From Myxococcus stipitatus (GTDB taxonomy: Bacteria; Myxococcota; Myxococcia; Myxococcales; Myxococcaceae), in assembly GCF_037414475.1 (NCBI RefSeq), contig NZ_CP147913.1, forward strand, positions 2,976,001 through 3,040,000: a stretch of DNA of 64,000 bases, in the 5' to 3' direction. Positions within the stretch are counted from its first letter, which is position 1; the number at the start of each line of letters is the position of its first letter. Positions 7,696-15,763 of this stretch are shown here, piece by piece. Position numbers and translations under genes: made by a program. Under the pieces are notes generated by a model, which ran no database searches, was not told the origin of the DNA, and worked only from the letters and a program-made list of their open reading frames with translations.

Positions 7696-8787
7696 TCAGG
7701 CGGGCGGCGTCAGCGACACGCGCCGCATGATGCCGTCGAGCGTGGCCAGGTGCAGCGCCAGGTCCTCCAGGCGCTTGGCCAGCGCGGCGTCCTCCTTCAG
7801 CGCTCGGACGACCTCCTCGCGAGAGCCCCCCGACAGCGAGGCCAGGTCCTGCACCAGCGCGTCCACGGCTGGCTTCGCGAGCTTCACTCCGTCGCGCGCG
7901 GCGATGGCTCGCAGGGCCAGGGCCAGCACCAGGCGGCGCTCCGCGTCGGCGCGGAAGAGCGGGTCTCTCAACCAGCCCTCCAATGCGTCTTGGAGTTCGT
8001 CGGGCTGGAGCGCCTTGCGCACCAGGACGGGCCGCTCGGTCTCCACCCAGCGATGGCGGAGTTCCTCGTCCACCAACGCGGCGGACAAGGTCACCTGCGT
8101 GCGCGCCACCACTTCGTCCAGCACGCGCTCTTGCGTGAGCTGCTCCGCCTCCACGGCGCGCTCGTGAGTCAACGCGTCGTTCAACTGGCGCATCACATCG
8201 ATGAGGGTTCCCGCGCCCAGCCGCTTGAGCAGCTCCGGGGAGTCATCCGGCAGGAGCTTCAGCTCGGACGCGGCCCGCACTTCCAGGAGGAAGCGCGCCG
8301 TCGCGCCGCGCAGGGACTCCACCACGTAGGTGTCCGGCAGCTTCAGCTCGATGCCGAGCGAGGAGCCCACCTTGGCGCCCACCAGCGCCTCGAAGAAACC
8401 GGGGAGCAGCGGCTCGGGCACCACTTCGGCGCGCCAGCCCTCTCGCGCGGAGAAAGGAATCAGCCGGCCGTTGGCGAAGCCGAGCACGTCCAGCAGCACC
8501 TCGTCATCGGGGCCCACGTCCTCGCCCATGGCGCGCTCTCGGCGGTCGGCGTGCTTGCGGCGCAGGACGTCGAAGCGCTCCACCAGGTCCTGCTCGGTGA
8601 TGGGCGCGGGCGCCGTTCGTGCGACGGCGAGGCCCTCGAGCGAGGGGGCCTGGATGGAGGGAAGCGCGATGGGCTCGGTGCTGCTCAACGACAGCGCCGC
8701 GGGCATGCGCTTCATGATGCCGAGCGCGTGCAGCTCCGCGAGCGAGCGCGCCACGCCGGGCTTGGGTGCATCGTTCTGGGACGTCAT
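7696..8787 (-). CDS. Trigger factor-like protein lacking the ribosome-binding domain
   Basis: 363 aa. Residues ~62-175 look like the FKBP-type prolyl isomerase segment of trigger factor (EDVGPDDEVLLDVLGFANG ... PGFFEALVGAKVGSSLGIELKLP). Residues ~175-340 resemble the helical C-terminal chaperone domain (RLNDALTHERAVEAEQLTQ, ALVDEELRHRW). The N-terminal ribosome-docking domain of true trigger factor is missing; a ~60-aa Pro/Ala-rich segment stands in its place. It may be a dedicated chaperone that does not bind ribosomes. The domain assignment rests on pattern similarity seen by eye. The start is the ATG at 8787. Confidence 0.68.
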   Translation of the reverse strand: MTSQNDAPKPGVARSLAELHALGIMKRMPAALSLSSTEPIALPSIQAPSLEGLAVARTAPAPITEQDLVERFDVLRRKHADRRERAMGEDVGPDDEVLLDVLGFANGRLIPFSAREGWRAEVVPEPLLPGFFEALVGAKVGSSLGIELKLPDTYVVESLRGATARFLLEVRAASELKLLPDDSPELLKRLGAGTLIDVMRQLNDALTHERAVEAEQLTQERVLDEVVARTQVTLSAALVDEELRHRWVETERPVLVRKALQPDELQDALEGWLRDPLFRADAERRLVLALALRAIAARDGVKLAKPAVDALVQDLASLSGGSREEVVRALKEDAALAKRLEDLALHLATLDGIMRRVSLTPPA

Positions 8788-8834
8788 GACGTCTGGGGGC
8801 CAGGAGGTTCGGAGACCACGAAGCGCGTGGTGGG

Positions 8835-9827
8835 TTAGAGGAACGTGCCGACGAAGTGAGACGCCATCGACACGACGGCGCCCGACTGGCTCACCACGGG
8901 GATGTGCGTGGCGGCGACGATGGCGCCCACCGAGGAGACGCCCGAGGTGACCTTCTTGCTCATCGCGGCGCCCGGCTCACAGAGCGTGTTCGCGGCCGTC
9001 GCGGTGCACTGCATCGCGAGCGAGACATCGAACCCCGGAGCGAAGCGGCCCCCGGCCCTGCTCATGGCGACGCGAAGGGCCTCCACACCAAGGCGCGTCG
9101 AGGACACCTCACCGTCGCGCGGCGCGGGACGCGCGCCTGCCTTCAGGACTTCTGCAGCCAAGGTGCTCGCCACTCGAGGAGGCGCCGAGGCGGTCCCCTT
9201 CGTCACCTGCGCGGCGGCTGTGGCCCCCACTCGAGAAGGCTCCAAGGCGGTCCCCTTCGTCACCTGCGCGGCGGCCGTGCCTCCCACCTGCGGAGGCATC
9301 ACGCGCGCGGCTTCGGAGAGGAGCAGGGCTCGCGCGGCTTCTGAGAGGAGCAGGGCTCGGGCGGTGTTCACCGCCGCGCGGAAGGGGCTCGCGGCGCCTG
9401 AAAGTCCGCTGAGCCCCGTGGAGGCTGAAGTGGCCGCGGCCTGCGCCTTGTCGCGGAAGGTCTCGCGCACGTCGCGGAACGTCAGATAGGCCGTGCCCGG
9501 AAGGCGCGCGACACGAACCGCCACGGCCGACGCGTTGGCCCAACGCGCGCTCCGATTGCCCGCGCCAAGGGAGTCGGGCTCGACAGGCACGAAGAGGATG
9601 GGGCCCGTGGAGCGAGGAGGAGCCTGCGTGGCGCCGGGCACAGCGGCCGAGGGATTCGCCGCGAGAGGGCCCTTGCTCACATCCCCACCGGACCAGCGGT
9701 CCTGCTTGCCAGCGGGCGCAGACGAGAAGCTGTCCGCACCCGCGCGCGGAGCGGGGGCGGCCGGGGTCTGCTTGGCTCCAGCGGTAGAGGGGGACGAAGG
9801 GCTGGGGCGAGGCTCGATGGGCGCCAA
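8835..9827 (-). CDS. Hypothetical Ala-rich protein with internal repeats
   Basis: I do not recognise this ~330-aa protein. There is no good ATG. The TTG at 9827 has GGAG six bases upstream and is the best start I can find. The N-terminal ~150 residues are low-complexity (Pro, Ala, Ser). Internal duplications follow: a 9-residue unit ARALLLSEA twice, and a 19-residue unit AAQVTKGTA... twice. The C-terminus (CEPGAAMSKKVTSGVSSVGAIVAATHIPVV) is moderately hydrophobic. It lies 47 bp upstream of the trigger-factor-like gene on the same strand, so it may be cotranscribed with it or be its client. A rival frame in the same region is less likely. Confidence 0.5.
   Translation of the reverse strand: MAPIEPRPSPSSPSTAGAKQTPAAPAPRAGADSFSSAPAGKQDRWSGGDVSKGPLAANPSAAVPGATQAPPRSTGPILFVPVEPDSLGAGNRSARWANASAVAVRVARLPGTAYLTFRDVRETFRDKAQAAATSASTGLSGLSGAASPFRAAVNTARALLLSEAARALLLSEAARVMPPQVGGTAAAQVTKGTALEPSRVGATAAAQVTKGTASAPPRVASTLAAEVLKAGARPAPRDGEVSSTRLGVEALRVAMSRAGGRFAPGFDVSLAMQCTATAANTLCEPGAAMSKKVTSGVSSVGAIVAATHIPVVSQSGAVVSMASHFVGTFL
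9188..9367. repeat. Short in-frame direct repeats (57-bp and 27-bp periods)
   Basis: AGGCGGTCCCCTTCGTCACC and the following bases start at 9188 and again at 9245, a 57-bp (19-codon) period. A 27-bp (9-codon) repeat containing GAGAGGAGCAGGGCTCG starts at 9316 and 9343. Both periods are multiples of three and lie inside the minus-strand hypothetical gene, which supports that reading frame. Confidence 0.75.
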
Positions 9828-10004
9828 CAGAGACTCCAAGCGGCAATGCGGCGAACGCAGCCGAGAGCATCCCTCATCCCGCCCCAAGGTTGCGACGAAA
9901 GCGGGGTTTTCGAGCGGCGAATTGATGGCCGCGAAACGCAGTCCCGGACACGGGCGATGCAACCCCCTGGAATCCGGCCGGAGTGGGGGTAGTCTCCGCC
10001 CGCC

Positions 10005-10712
10005 ATGCATATCCGAATCCTGAGCGCCCTCCTCCTGTGCCTCACCGTTTCCGCCTGCAAGGAGTCCTCCGAGAAGAAGGAGACCCCTTCCAACGCCACG
10101 CCTCCTGCGGCGACGCCCACGCCGGCTCCGAAGCCCGCCGAGCCCACCGGCGCATGGACCAAGAAGGTCGAGGACAAGCAAGACCTCCTCGCGACGCTGG
10201 AGACCAACCAGGGCGCCATCGTCGTGCGCCTGTTCTCCAAGGACGCGCCGATGACGGTGGCCAACTTCGTGGGCCTGGCCACGGGTGAGAAGCCGTGGTC
10301 CGACCCGCGCACGGGTGAGCGCATGACGGGCAAGTCCCTGTACGAGGGCGTCATCTTCCACCGCGTGATTCCGGGCTTCATGATTCAGGGCGGAGACCCG
10401 ACGGGCACGGGCCGCGGTGACCCGGGCTACCGCTTCGGGGACGAATTCCAGAGTGGCCGGACCTTCGACAAGCCGGGCCTCCTGGCCATGGCCAACGCGG
10501 GCCCCAACACCAACGGCAGCCAGTTCTTCATCACCACGTCCACGCCGACGTACCTCAACGGCAAGCACACCATCTTCGGCGAGGTGGTGAAGGGCTATGA
10601 CGTGGTGGAGAAGATCTCCAACGTCCCGACGGGCCCGGGCGACCGGCCGGTAGAGCCCGTCATCATCCAGAAGATTGTCATGGCGGACGCGCCCGCCGCG
10701 GGCAGCAAGTAA
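10005..10712 (+). CDS. Cyclophilin-type peptidyl-prolyl isomerase, lipoprotein
   Basis: 235 aa. The signal peptide ends in a lipobox with Cys18 (LTVSAC), followed by a ~35-residue Pro/Lys linker. The cyclophilin domain follows: VRLFSKDAPMTVANFVGLA, IFHRVIPGFMIQGGDPTGTG with the catalytic HR, and NTNGSQFFITT. It should speed prolyl isomerisation of envelope proteins, anchored in the inner or outer membrane. Its stop TAA shares a base with the ATG of the next gene (TAATG), so it heads a three-gene operon with a carboxylesterase and YjbQ. Confidence 0.94.
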   Translation: MHIRILSALLLCLTVSACKESSEKKETPSNATPPAATPTPAPKPAEPTGAWTKKVEDKQDLLATLETNQGAIVVRLFSKDAPMTVANFVGLATGEKPWSDPRTGERMTGKSLYEGVIFHRVIPGFMIQGGDPTGTGRGDPGYRFGDEFQSGRTFDKPGLLAMANAGPNTNGSQFFITTSTPTYLNGKHTIFGEVVKGYDVVEKISNVPTGPGDRPVEPVIIQKIVMADAPAAGSK

Positions 10713-11458
10713 TGGACGCGCCGAAGCTGCGGCGTGTGTCCACGCGACTGGGCGAGCTGGATTGCCAGGTCGTTGAGGGACTCCCCGAGGGCAAGTCACC
10801 CGAGCTGGCGGTGGTGCTCTGCCACGGCTTCGGCGCTCCAGCGGGGGACCTGGTCCCCCTCGCGGGTGAGCTGGTGGCGCTGCAAGCGTCGCTGGCTCAA
10901 CGCGTCCGCTTCATCTTCCCGGGGGCGCCGATGTCACTGGCGGAGAGGGGCATGCCCAACGCACGCGCCTGGTTCCCCATCCCCGATGCCATCCTGCTCG
11001 GGCAGATGCGCGACTGGCCCCAGTTCGCGAAGGAGGTGCCCCCGGGCATGCCCGCCGCGCGCCGCGCCGTCACCTCCGTGGTGGCCGCGGTGTCCGCCGC
11101 GACGAAGCTCCCCTATTCGAAAATCGTCCTGGGCGGCTTCAGCCAGGGCGGCATGGTGACGACGGACGTGGCGCTGCGCCTGGAGGAGTGTCCCGCGGGG
11201 TTGTGCATCCTCTCGGGCACGCTCCTCGCGGAGCCGGAGTGGCGGCAGAAGGCCAAGGCCCGGCAGGGCCTGCCCGTGTTCCAGGCCCATGGCCGGTACG
11301 ACCCCCTGCTGCCCATCGCGACGGGCGAGCACCTGCGCGACATGTTGGTGCAGGAAGGGCTGACCGTGGACTTCTTCCCCTTCGATGGGCCGCACACCAT
11401 CGACGAGGAGGCGCTGGAGCGGATGGCCGCGTTCCTCAAGGCCCGGTTGGGGGGCTGA
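10712..11458 (+). CDS. Phospholipase/carboxylesterase family serine hydrolase
   Basis: 248 aa, close to the typical size of the cytosolic carboxylesterase (acyl-protein thioesterase-like) family. The triad is visible: Ser144 in GFSQGG, Asp197 in HGRYDPLLP and His228 in FDGPHTID. The oxyanion strand is VVLCHGFGAPAGDL. No signal peptide is seen. It overlaps the cyclophilin gene by 1 bp and is followed 4 bp later by yjbQ. The natural ester substrate cannot be read from the sequence. Confidence 0.93.
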   Translation: MDAPKLRRVSTRLGELDCQVVEGLPEGKSPELAVVLCHGFGAPAGDLVPLAGELVALQASLAQRVRFIFPGAPMSLAERGMPNARAWFPIPDAILLGQMRDWPQFAKEVPPGMPAARRAVTSVVAAVSAATKLPYSKIVLGGFSQGGMVTTDVALRLEECPAGLCILSGTLLAEPEWRQKAKARQGLPVFQAHGRYDPLLPIATGEHLRDMLVQEGLTVDFFPFDGPHTIDEEALERMAAFLKARLGG

Positions 11459-11462
11459 CGGC

Positions 11463-11876
11463 ATGTACCACGCGAAGGAGCTCACGGTGCCCACCCGGGG
11501 CCGCGGCTTCACGGACATCACCGAGGACGTGCAGCGCTCCGTGGCGGAGAGTGGTGCACGGCAAGGACTGTGCACCGTGTTCTTGCACCACACGAGCGCG
11601 TCCCTGTTGTTGTGCGAGAACGCGGACCCGGATGTGCGCCGGGACCTGGAGGCCTTCTTCGCGCGGCTCGTGAAGGATGGAGACTCGCTCTTCGTTCACG
11701 ACGCGGAGGGGCCCGACGACATGCCCGCGCACGTGCGCACGGTGCTCACGCAGAACGCGCTGAACATCCCCGTGAAGAACGGCGCCGCGGACCTGGGGAC
11801 GTGGCAGGGCATCTACGTCTGGGAGCACCGCACGTCCGCCCATCGGCGGCGCGTCACCGTATCGGTGGTGAGCTGA
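11463..11876 (+). CDS. YjbQ family (UPF0047) protein
   Basis: 137 aa, the standard family length. Conserved stretches include FTDITEDVQ, FLHHTSASLLLCENADPDVRRDLE, DGPDDMPAHVRTVLT in the form EGPDDMPAH, and TWQGIYVWEHRT at the C-terminus. Members can show thiamine-phosphate synthase side activity, but their main role is unsettled. The start is the ATG at 11463, four bases after the upstream stop; an earlier in-frame start would run back into the hydrolase gene. Third gene of the cyclophilin operon; converges with the L,D-transpeptidase gene with a 3-bp gap. Confidence 0.92.
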   Translation: MYHAKELTVPTRGRGFTDITEDVQRSVAESGARQGLCTVFLHHTSASLLLCENADPDVRRDLEAFFARLVKDGDSLFVHDAEGPDDMPAHVRTVLTQNALNIPVKNGAADLGTWQGIYVWEHRTSAHRRRVTVSVVS

Positions 11877-11879
11877 GCG

Positions 11880-14045
11880 TCAGCGCAGGGCTCGCGTGCT
11901 GGCGGCGACGCGCACCTTGCGCTCCTTGACGGGGATGCGCGCCTGGCCGCGGATGCGCACCCACGAGCCCGGTGCATCCGGCGAGGCGTGCACCATGGAC
12001 CAGCCGGTGGGCACCTCGGGCGAGGTCCAGCCGTAGAGCGCCTTGGCGTCGCGCGGAGCCAGGTTGACGCAGCCGTGGCTCGTGGGCTCGCCGAAGCGGT
12101 CGTGCCAGTAGGCGGTGTGCAGCGCGTAGTCCTGCTCGAAGAACATGGTCCACGGCACGGTGGCCACGCGGTAGGTGTCATTGCCCGCGGTCCCGTTGCC
12201 CGTCATGTCCGCCTCGGCGAATTTTATCCAGACGCGGAAGAGTCCCTCGGGCGTGTCCGTGCCCGGCTTCCCGGAGGAGATGAGCGTGGCGTACACGGGG
12301 CGCTCTCCCTCGTAGGCCACGAGCACCTGCGCATCCAGGTCCACGTCCACCCAACGCGAGCCAGCCTCGACGCCCGGCGGAGCGTGGGAGAACCAGGCGA
12401 CGTGAAGGTCGTCCCGCGCCACCCAGTGGTCCTCCGCGATGAGGACCCAGCGGCCATCGGCGGAGAGCTCTCGCACCGCCACGAGGGTCCGGGGTGGAAG
12501 CACCGTCTCCCGCGCGGCCTTCGCGTCCGGCGCCATCTTCACCTCCACGGGCGCGGAGGGCTTCGTTCGCGACTGCGCCCACGCGAACGGCGTGGACAGC
12601 TCCGACAGCTGCTCCGCGTCCACGCCGACAAAAGAGGAGGGGCGGTACTCGCGGAGGACTCGCGCCTCCAGGTACTGGCCATCCGTGGTGCGCCAGAAGG
12701 TGCGCCGGCCCACGCGCACCTGTCCGCGCAGCTTCACCGTCACGGAGCCCTTGAGCAGGACACCCTTCTTGCGTGCGCGGGCGAGCGCGAGGCTCGGATA
12801 GGCGCGCACGCGCTTGCCGACGACACGCGCGTAGGTGCCGGGGGTGAGCTCACCTTCGCGCAGACGGGGCAGGTCGCGGACACGCGGCTCGCGGAAGTTG
12901 CGTTCGAGGTAGCGCTCGCAGACCCAACCTCGCGGCTGGATTTCGACCCAGGTGTCGCACTCCGGACCGCGCATGGCGGTCTCGCTCTTCCACAGGATGC
13001 GCATGTCCTGGGCCACGGTGCCCAGGGGCGGCGCGTTCTGACGAGGCTCGGAGCGGACCGCGATGGAGCGGAGCACACGCAGAGAGCCCGCGTCGGGTTG
13101 GTAGGGAATGGCGACAGGTTCCGTGCCGGCATCCGCGCCACTCGCCGCCGTGGGCCGAGGGGCCCCGTCGTCATCGAGCCCCAGCGCCGGGTCGTCGAGC
13201 ACGTAGCTGGTGTCCTCCAGGGGTTCGCCATCCGGACCCAACACGAGCTCCTCGGCCGGGTTCTTCTTGTCGGGGATGACGACGAGCTGCTCGGCGGGGA
13301 GCGGCGGTGGGCTCTCTGAATCCGTGTCCGAGTCCGAGTCCGTGGAGAGGGATTCTCCCTGCTCGGGCTTGGGGAGGGCGCTGAGCGCGGGGTCGATGGC
13401 GAGCGAGGGTTCCTGCGCGGCGGTGATTGTCTCGGACGTCGCGGAACGAGATGTCGCAGCAGGACGCGCGAGCCCCCCATCCGGGTCGAGCACGGGCGCG
13501 GTCCGTGTCCACGCGGCATGGAGCTCTCCCGGCGAGGTTCCCGCGGAAGGCGAAGCGACAGCCACGCGTGTTCCGCCATCCATGGAGTGGGTTGTGTCGC
13601 GCGCCGCGCTCTCGTCTCCCGGGGCGGAGTCGTCTCCACTGAAATCAGCGTCCCTCGGAGGAGTACCGCGCATGCCCTCGTCGCCACCTGCCGCATTCAA
13701 GGCCAGCGCGTTCCCATCCGGCGATGGAGCACTGTTCTGCTCCACGGATGGCGAAGCGGTCGCGGACATCTGCCCGTTCTCGTGCCCGCTGCGCCCATCC
13801 GCCGGAAGCACCGTCGAGCCCGTTCCAGCTACAGCGTCCGGCCCCCGCGCATCTCCCAACGGAGCGCCACTCTCACGCGTAACTCCGGGGCCCCACGGCT
13901 GCGCCGCCGCATCAGCGGCGGAGCGTCCTCCCGCGAGCGTGGAGGGATTCTTCACCTCGCCGTTCGGGCGGGAGTCCTCCGACTTCGATGAAGGCGAACA
14001 GGCGATTCCGGGCAGAAGAAGGGCGAGCTGAAGCCAACGTCGCAT
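11880..14045 (-). CDS. L,D-transpeptidase (YkuD) lipoprotein with SH3-like domains
   Basis: 721 aa. It cross-links peptidoglycan or attaches proteins to it in the periplasm. The signal peptide MRRWLQLALLLPGIAC ends at a lipobox Cys. A ~300-residue low-complexity acidic and Ser/Pro-rich linker follows, then SH3-like segments (about 335-400 and 410-480) and the YkuD domain (~570-690) with HTAYWHDRFGEPTSHGCVN. Cys659 is the nucleophile and the first His is about 15 residues earlier. The ATG at 14045 is chosen because it starts the signal peptide; the frame is open 29 codons further upstream. The long linker could let the lipid-anchored enzyme span the periplasm. Confidence 0.93.
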   Translation of the reverse strand: MRRWLQLALLLPGIACSPSSKSEDSRPNGEVKNPSTLAGGRSAADAAAQPWGPGVTRESGAPLGDARGPDAVAGTGSTVLPADGRSGHENGQMSATASPSVEQNSAPSPDGNALALNAAGGDEGMRGTPPRDADFSGDDSAPGDESAARDTTHSMDGGTRVAVASPSAGTSPGELHAAWTRTAPVLDPDGGLARPAATSRSATSETITAAQEPSLAIDPALSALPKPEQGESLSTDSDSDTDSESPPPLPAEQLVVIPDKKNPAEELVLGPDGEPLEDTSYVLDDPALGLDDDGAPRPTAASGADAGTEPVAIPYQPDAGSLRVLRSIAVRSEPRQNAPPLGTVAQDMRILWKSETAMRGPECDTWVEIQPRGWVCERYLERNFREPRVRDLPRLREGELTPGTYARVVGKRVRAYPSLALARARKKGVLLKGSVTVKLRGQVRVGRRTFWRTTDGQYLEARVLREYRPSSFVGVDAEQLSELSTPFAWAQSRTKPSAPVEVKMAPDAKAARETVLPPRTLVAVRELSADGRWVLIAEDHWVARDDLHVAWFSHAPPGVEAGSRWVDVDLDAQVLVAYEGERPVYATLISSGKPGTDTPEGLFRVWIKFAEADMTGNGTAGNDTYRVATVPWTMFFEQDYALHTAYWHDRFGEPTSHGCVNLAPRDAKALYGWTSPEVPTGWSMVHASPDAPGSWVRIRGQARIPVKERKVRVAASTRALR

Positions 14046-14207
14046 GTGGATGACACGGTACGAGGGCTCGCCTGCTTGCTCAACGTCGTCCGAGGTGGGG
14101 CCGCCTGCGCGCGACTCCGCGCGGGTGCGCAAGCCGTGCCGCCCCGGCGGTCGATGTCACATGCAACGGAATGAAGCCCGCACCCGCCGTCCCGCCCTCC
14201 TTCACGA

Positions 14208-14232
14208 GACATGTCTCAGCCTGAGACATGTC
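14208..14232. promoter_or_regulatory. 25-bp perfect palindrome upstream of the L,D-transpeptidase gene
   Basis: GACATGTCTCAG (14208-14219), one central C, then its exact reverse complement (14221-14232). It also holds the 12-bp palindrome GAGACATGTCTC at 14206-14217. It lies 163-187 bp before the transpeptidase ATG and 22 bp after the C39 gene stop. It may be an operator or, less likely without a T-run, a terminator. Confidence 0.6.
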
Positions 14233-14253
14233 ACATGGCGGACAGCCCCCCCG

Positions 14254-15510
14254 CTAACGAAGGAGCCCGACGAGCTCGGCGGGGAGCGCCGTCCCCACGG
14301 GCCACAGCACATAGGCCATGCCGCGCGAGTGCTGCCACGCACGCCACAGCTCATCGCGCTTGTACGTCACCGCCACCGTCTCGTTCGTCTTGAACGCGGG
14401 GTCGTTGCACACGACGTCCCCTTCTGGCGTGAAGCCCTTGAGCACGATGAGGTGCCCATCCGAGCTGCGCACGGGAGACCCCGTGAGCTCCCCCTCCGCG
14501 TAGGCGATGCTGATGCTGACGGGAATGCCCAGGGCGATGAGCCGCTCCACCTGCGCGAAGCCATCCAGCCGCATCACCGCGCCATGCAGCACGCCCTCGC
14601 CGATGGCGGAGGCATACGCGGTGTTGAAAGCCCAGTTGCCCGTGCCCTTGTAGACCCAGTCATACGTCCGGTCCGCGGACAAGGGCACCGTGGTCTCCAG
14701 CGCGGGCTTCGCGAGCTTCCGCCCCCAGTACGCCAGCAACATCGAGGTCGACGTGGGCGAGCACCACACCGGACCGCCCTCCGGATACAGCATCTGCGAG
14801 TACCCCGGCACCTCCAGCACCGTCCCCCACGCCGCCTGGTCCGACACCGCGTCGGAGGCCACGCCCCGCTTGTCGCTCACCGCCGCCGACAGCGCACGGA
14901 CCCGAGGCGACACCTCCGGCTGGGACGAGTACAGCCACACCGCCATCCGCAACGCATCCGCGCGGCGCTTGAGGTTGAGCGTGTCGGTGGACACATGCCC
15001 ATCCGCGTCCCCCTGTCCGTCCACGCTGTGCCGCGCCACGGGCTCCTTGTCGAAGGCCCAGACTCCCAGCTCGTAGTCCTTCGTCCACGCGCCGTCGATG
15101 CGCGCCGCGAGCGTCACCTTCACCCAGGTGCCCGGAGGCGTGAGCACGTCGAACGAAGGCACCACGCTGGTGAAACCACCCGGCACCAGCTGGACCTCGG
15201 AGACCGCGCGCCCCAGGCGATAGGGACCCTCGTGGTAGCGCGTGCTGCCATCCTCCATGCGGCCCGCGGCAATCGGCGTGCTCTCCGTCCGAGCCGAGGC
15301 ATCCAACACCAGGACGCCCTCCGCCGTCAGCGCCGCGCCCTCACGGGCGAAGCGGTCGAAGTCCCTCTCACTCGCGCTGCGACGCCACAGCCGCGCCGGA
15401 GGCCCTGGCTCATCCAACGGAGAATCCTCGAGGCCTCGCTGCTGCGCGACACAGGCCGTCTGCGTGGAAGCCAGGATGAAGGCAAGCGTCGTCAGGGAGC
15501 GGGCGTTCAC
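14254..15510 (-). CDS. Secreted C39-like cysteine peptidase
   Basis: 418 aa. The N-terminal signal sequence ends near Cys20 (STQTAC), possibly a lipoprotein. Residues ~80-215 form a beta-rich domain of unknown type. The papain-like C39_2 domain (~235-415) shows Cys250 in GGPVWCSPTSTSMLLAYWG, His353 in SSDGHLIVLKGF and Asp370 in VVCNDPAF, a complete triad. Such proteins act outside the cytoplasm as peptidases or amidases; the substrate is unknown. It is on the same strand as the transpeptidase gene, separated by a 208-bp gap, so cotranscription is uncertain. Confidence 0.88.
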   Translation of the reverse strand: MNARSLTTLAFILASTQTACVAQQRGLEDSPLDEPGPPARLWRRSASERDFDRFAREGAALTAEGVLVLDASARTESTPIAAGRMEDGSTRYHEGPYRLGRAVSEVQLVPGGFTSVVPSFDVLTPPGTWVKVTLAARIDGAWTKDYELGVWAFDKEPVARHSVDGQGDADGHVSTDTLNLKRRADALRMAVWLYSSQPEVSPRVRALSAAVSDKRGVASDAVSDQAAWGTVLEVPGYSQMLYPEGGPVWCSPTSTSMLLAYWGRKLAKPALETTVPLSADRTYDWVYKGTGNWAFNTAYASAIGEGVLHGAVMRLDGFAQVERLIALGIPVSISIAYAEGELTGSPVRSSDGHLIVLKGFTPEGDVVCNDPAFKTNETVAVTYKRDELWRAWQHSRGMAYVLWPVGTALPAELVGLLR

Positions 15511-15763
15511 GGCCCGGAGTCTGCGAGCCCCGCCGCACCTCGCACAAGTTGCATCGCATCAACCACCGCCGCACGGGACCCGGGGACCTGCGCCCACGGC
15601 GTTCATTGGCGGGCACAGCGGAATGGCGCCCCACGCCCCGGCCTCGTCGAGCCCCGCGGCACCGAAGCGCCATCCATCGGACGCGGAGGCCAGCCCTCAC
15701 CGGGTCCCCGGAGAGCCGCTCACGCGCTCAGCCCACACAACGCCGCCGAGGAGAAACCACCCG

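Noticed and set aside
9109-9870. A 253-codon minus-strand ATG frame overlapping the Ala-rich hypothetical gene.
   Set aside because: It is Arg/Gly/Ser-rich with no plausible fold. The other frame has an ordered C-terminus, and only one of the two can be the main product.
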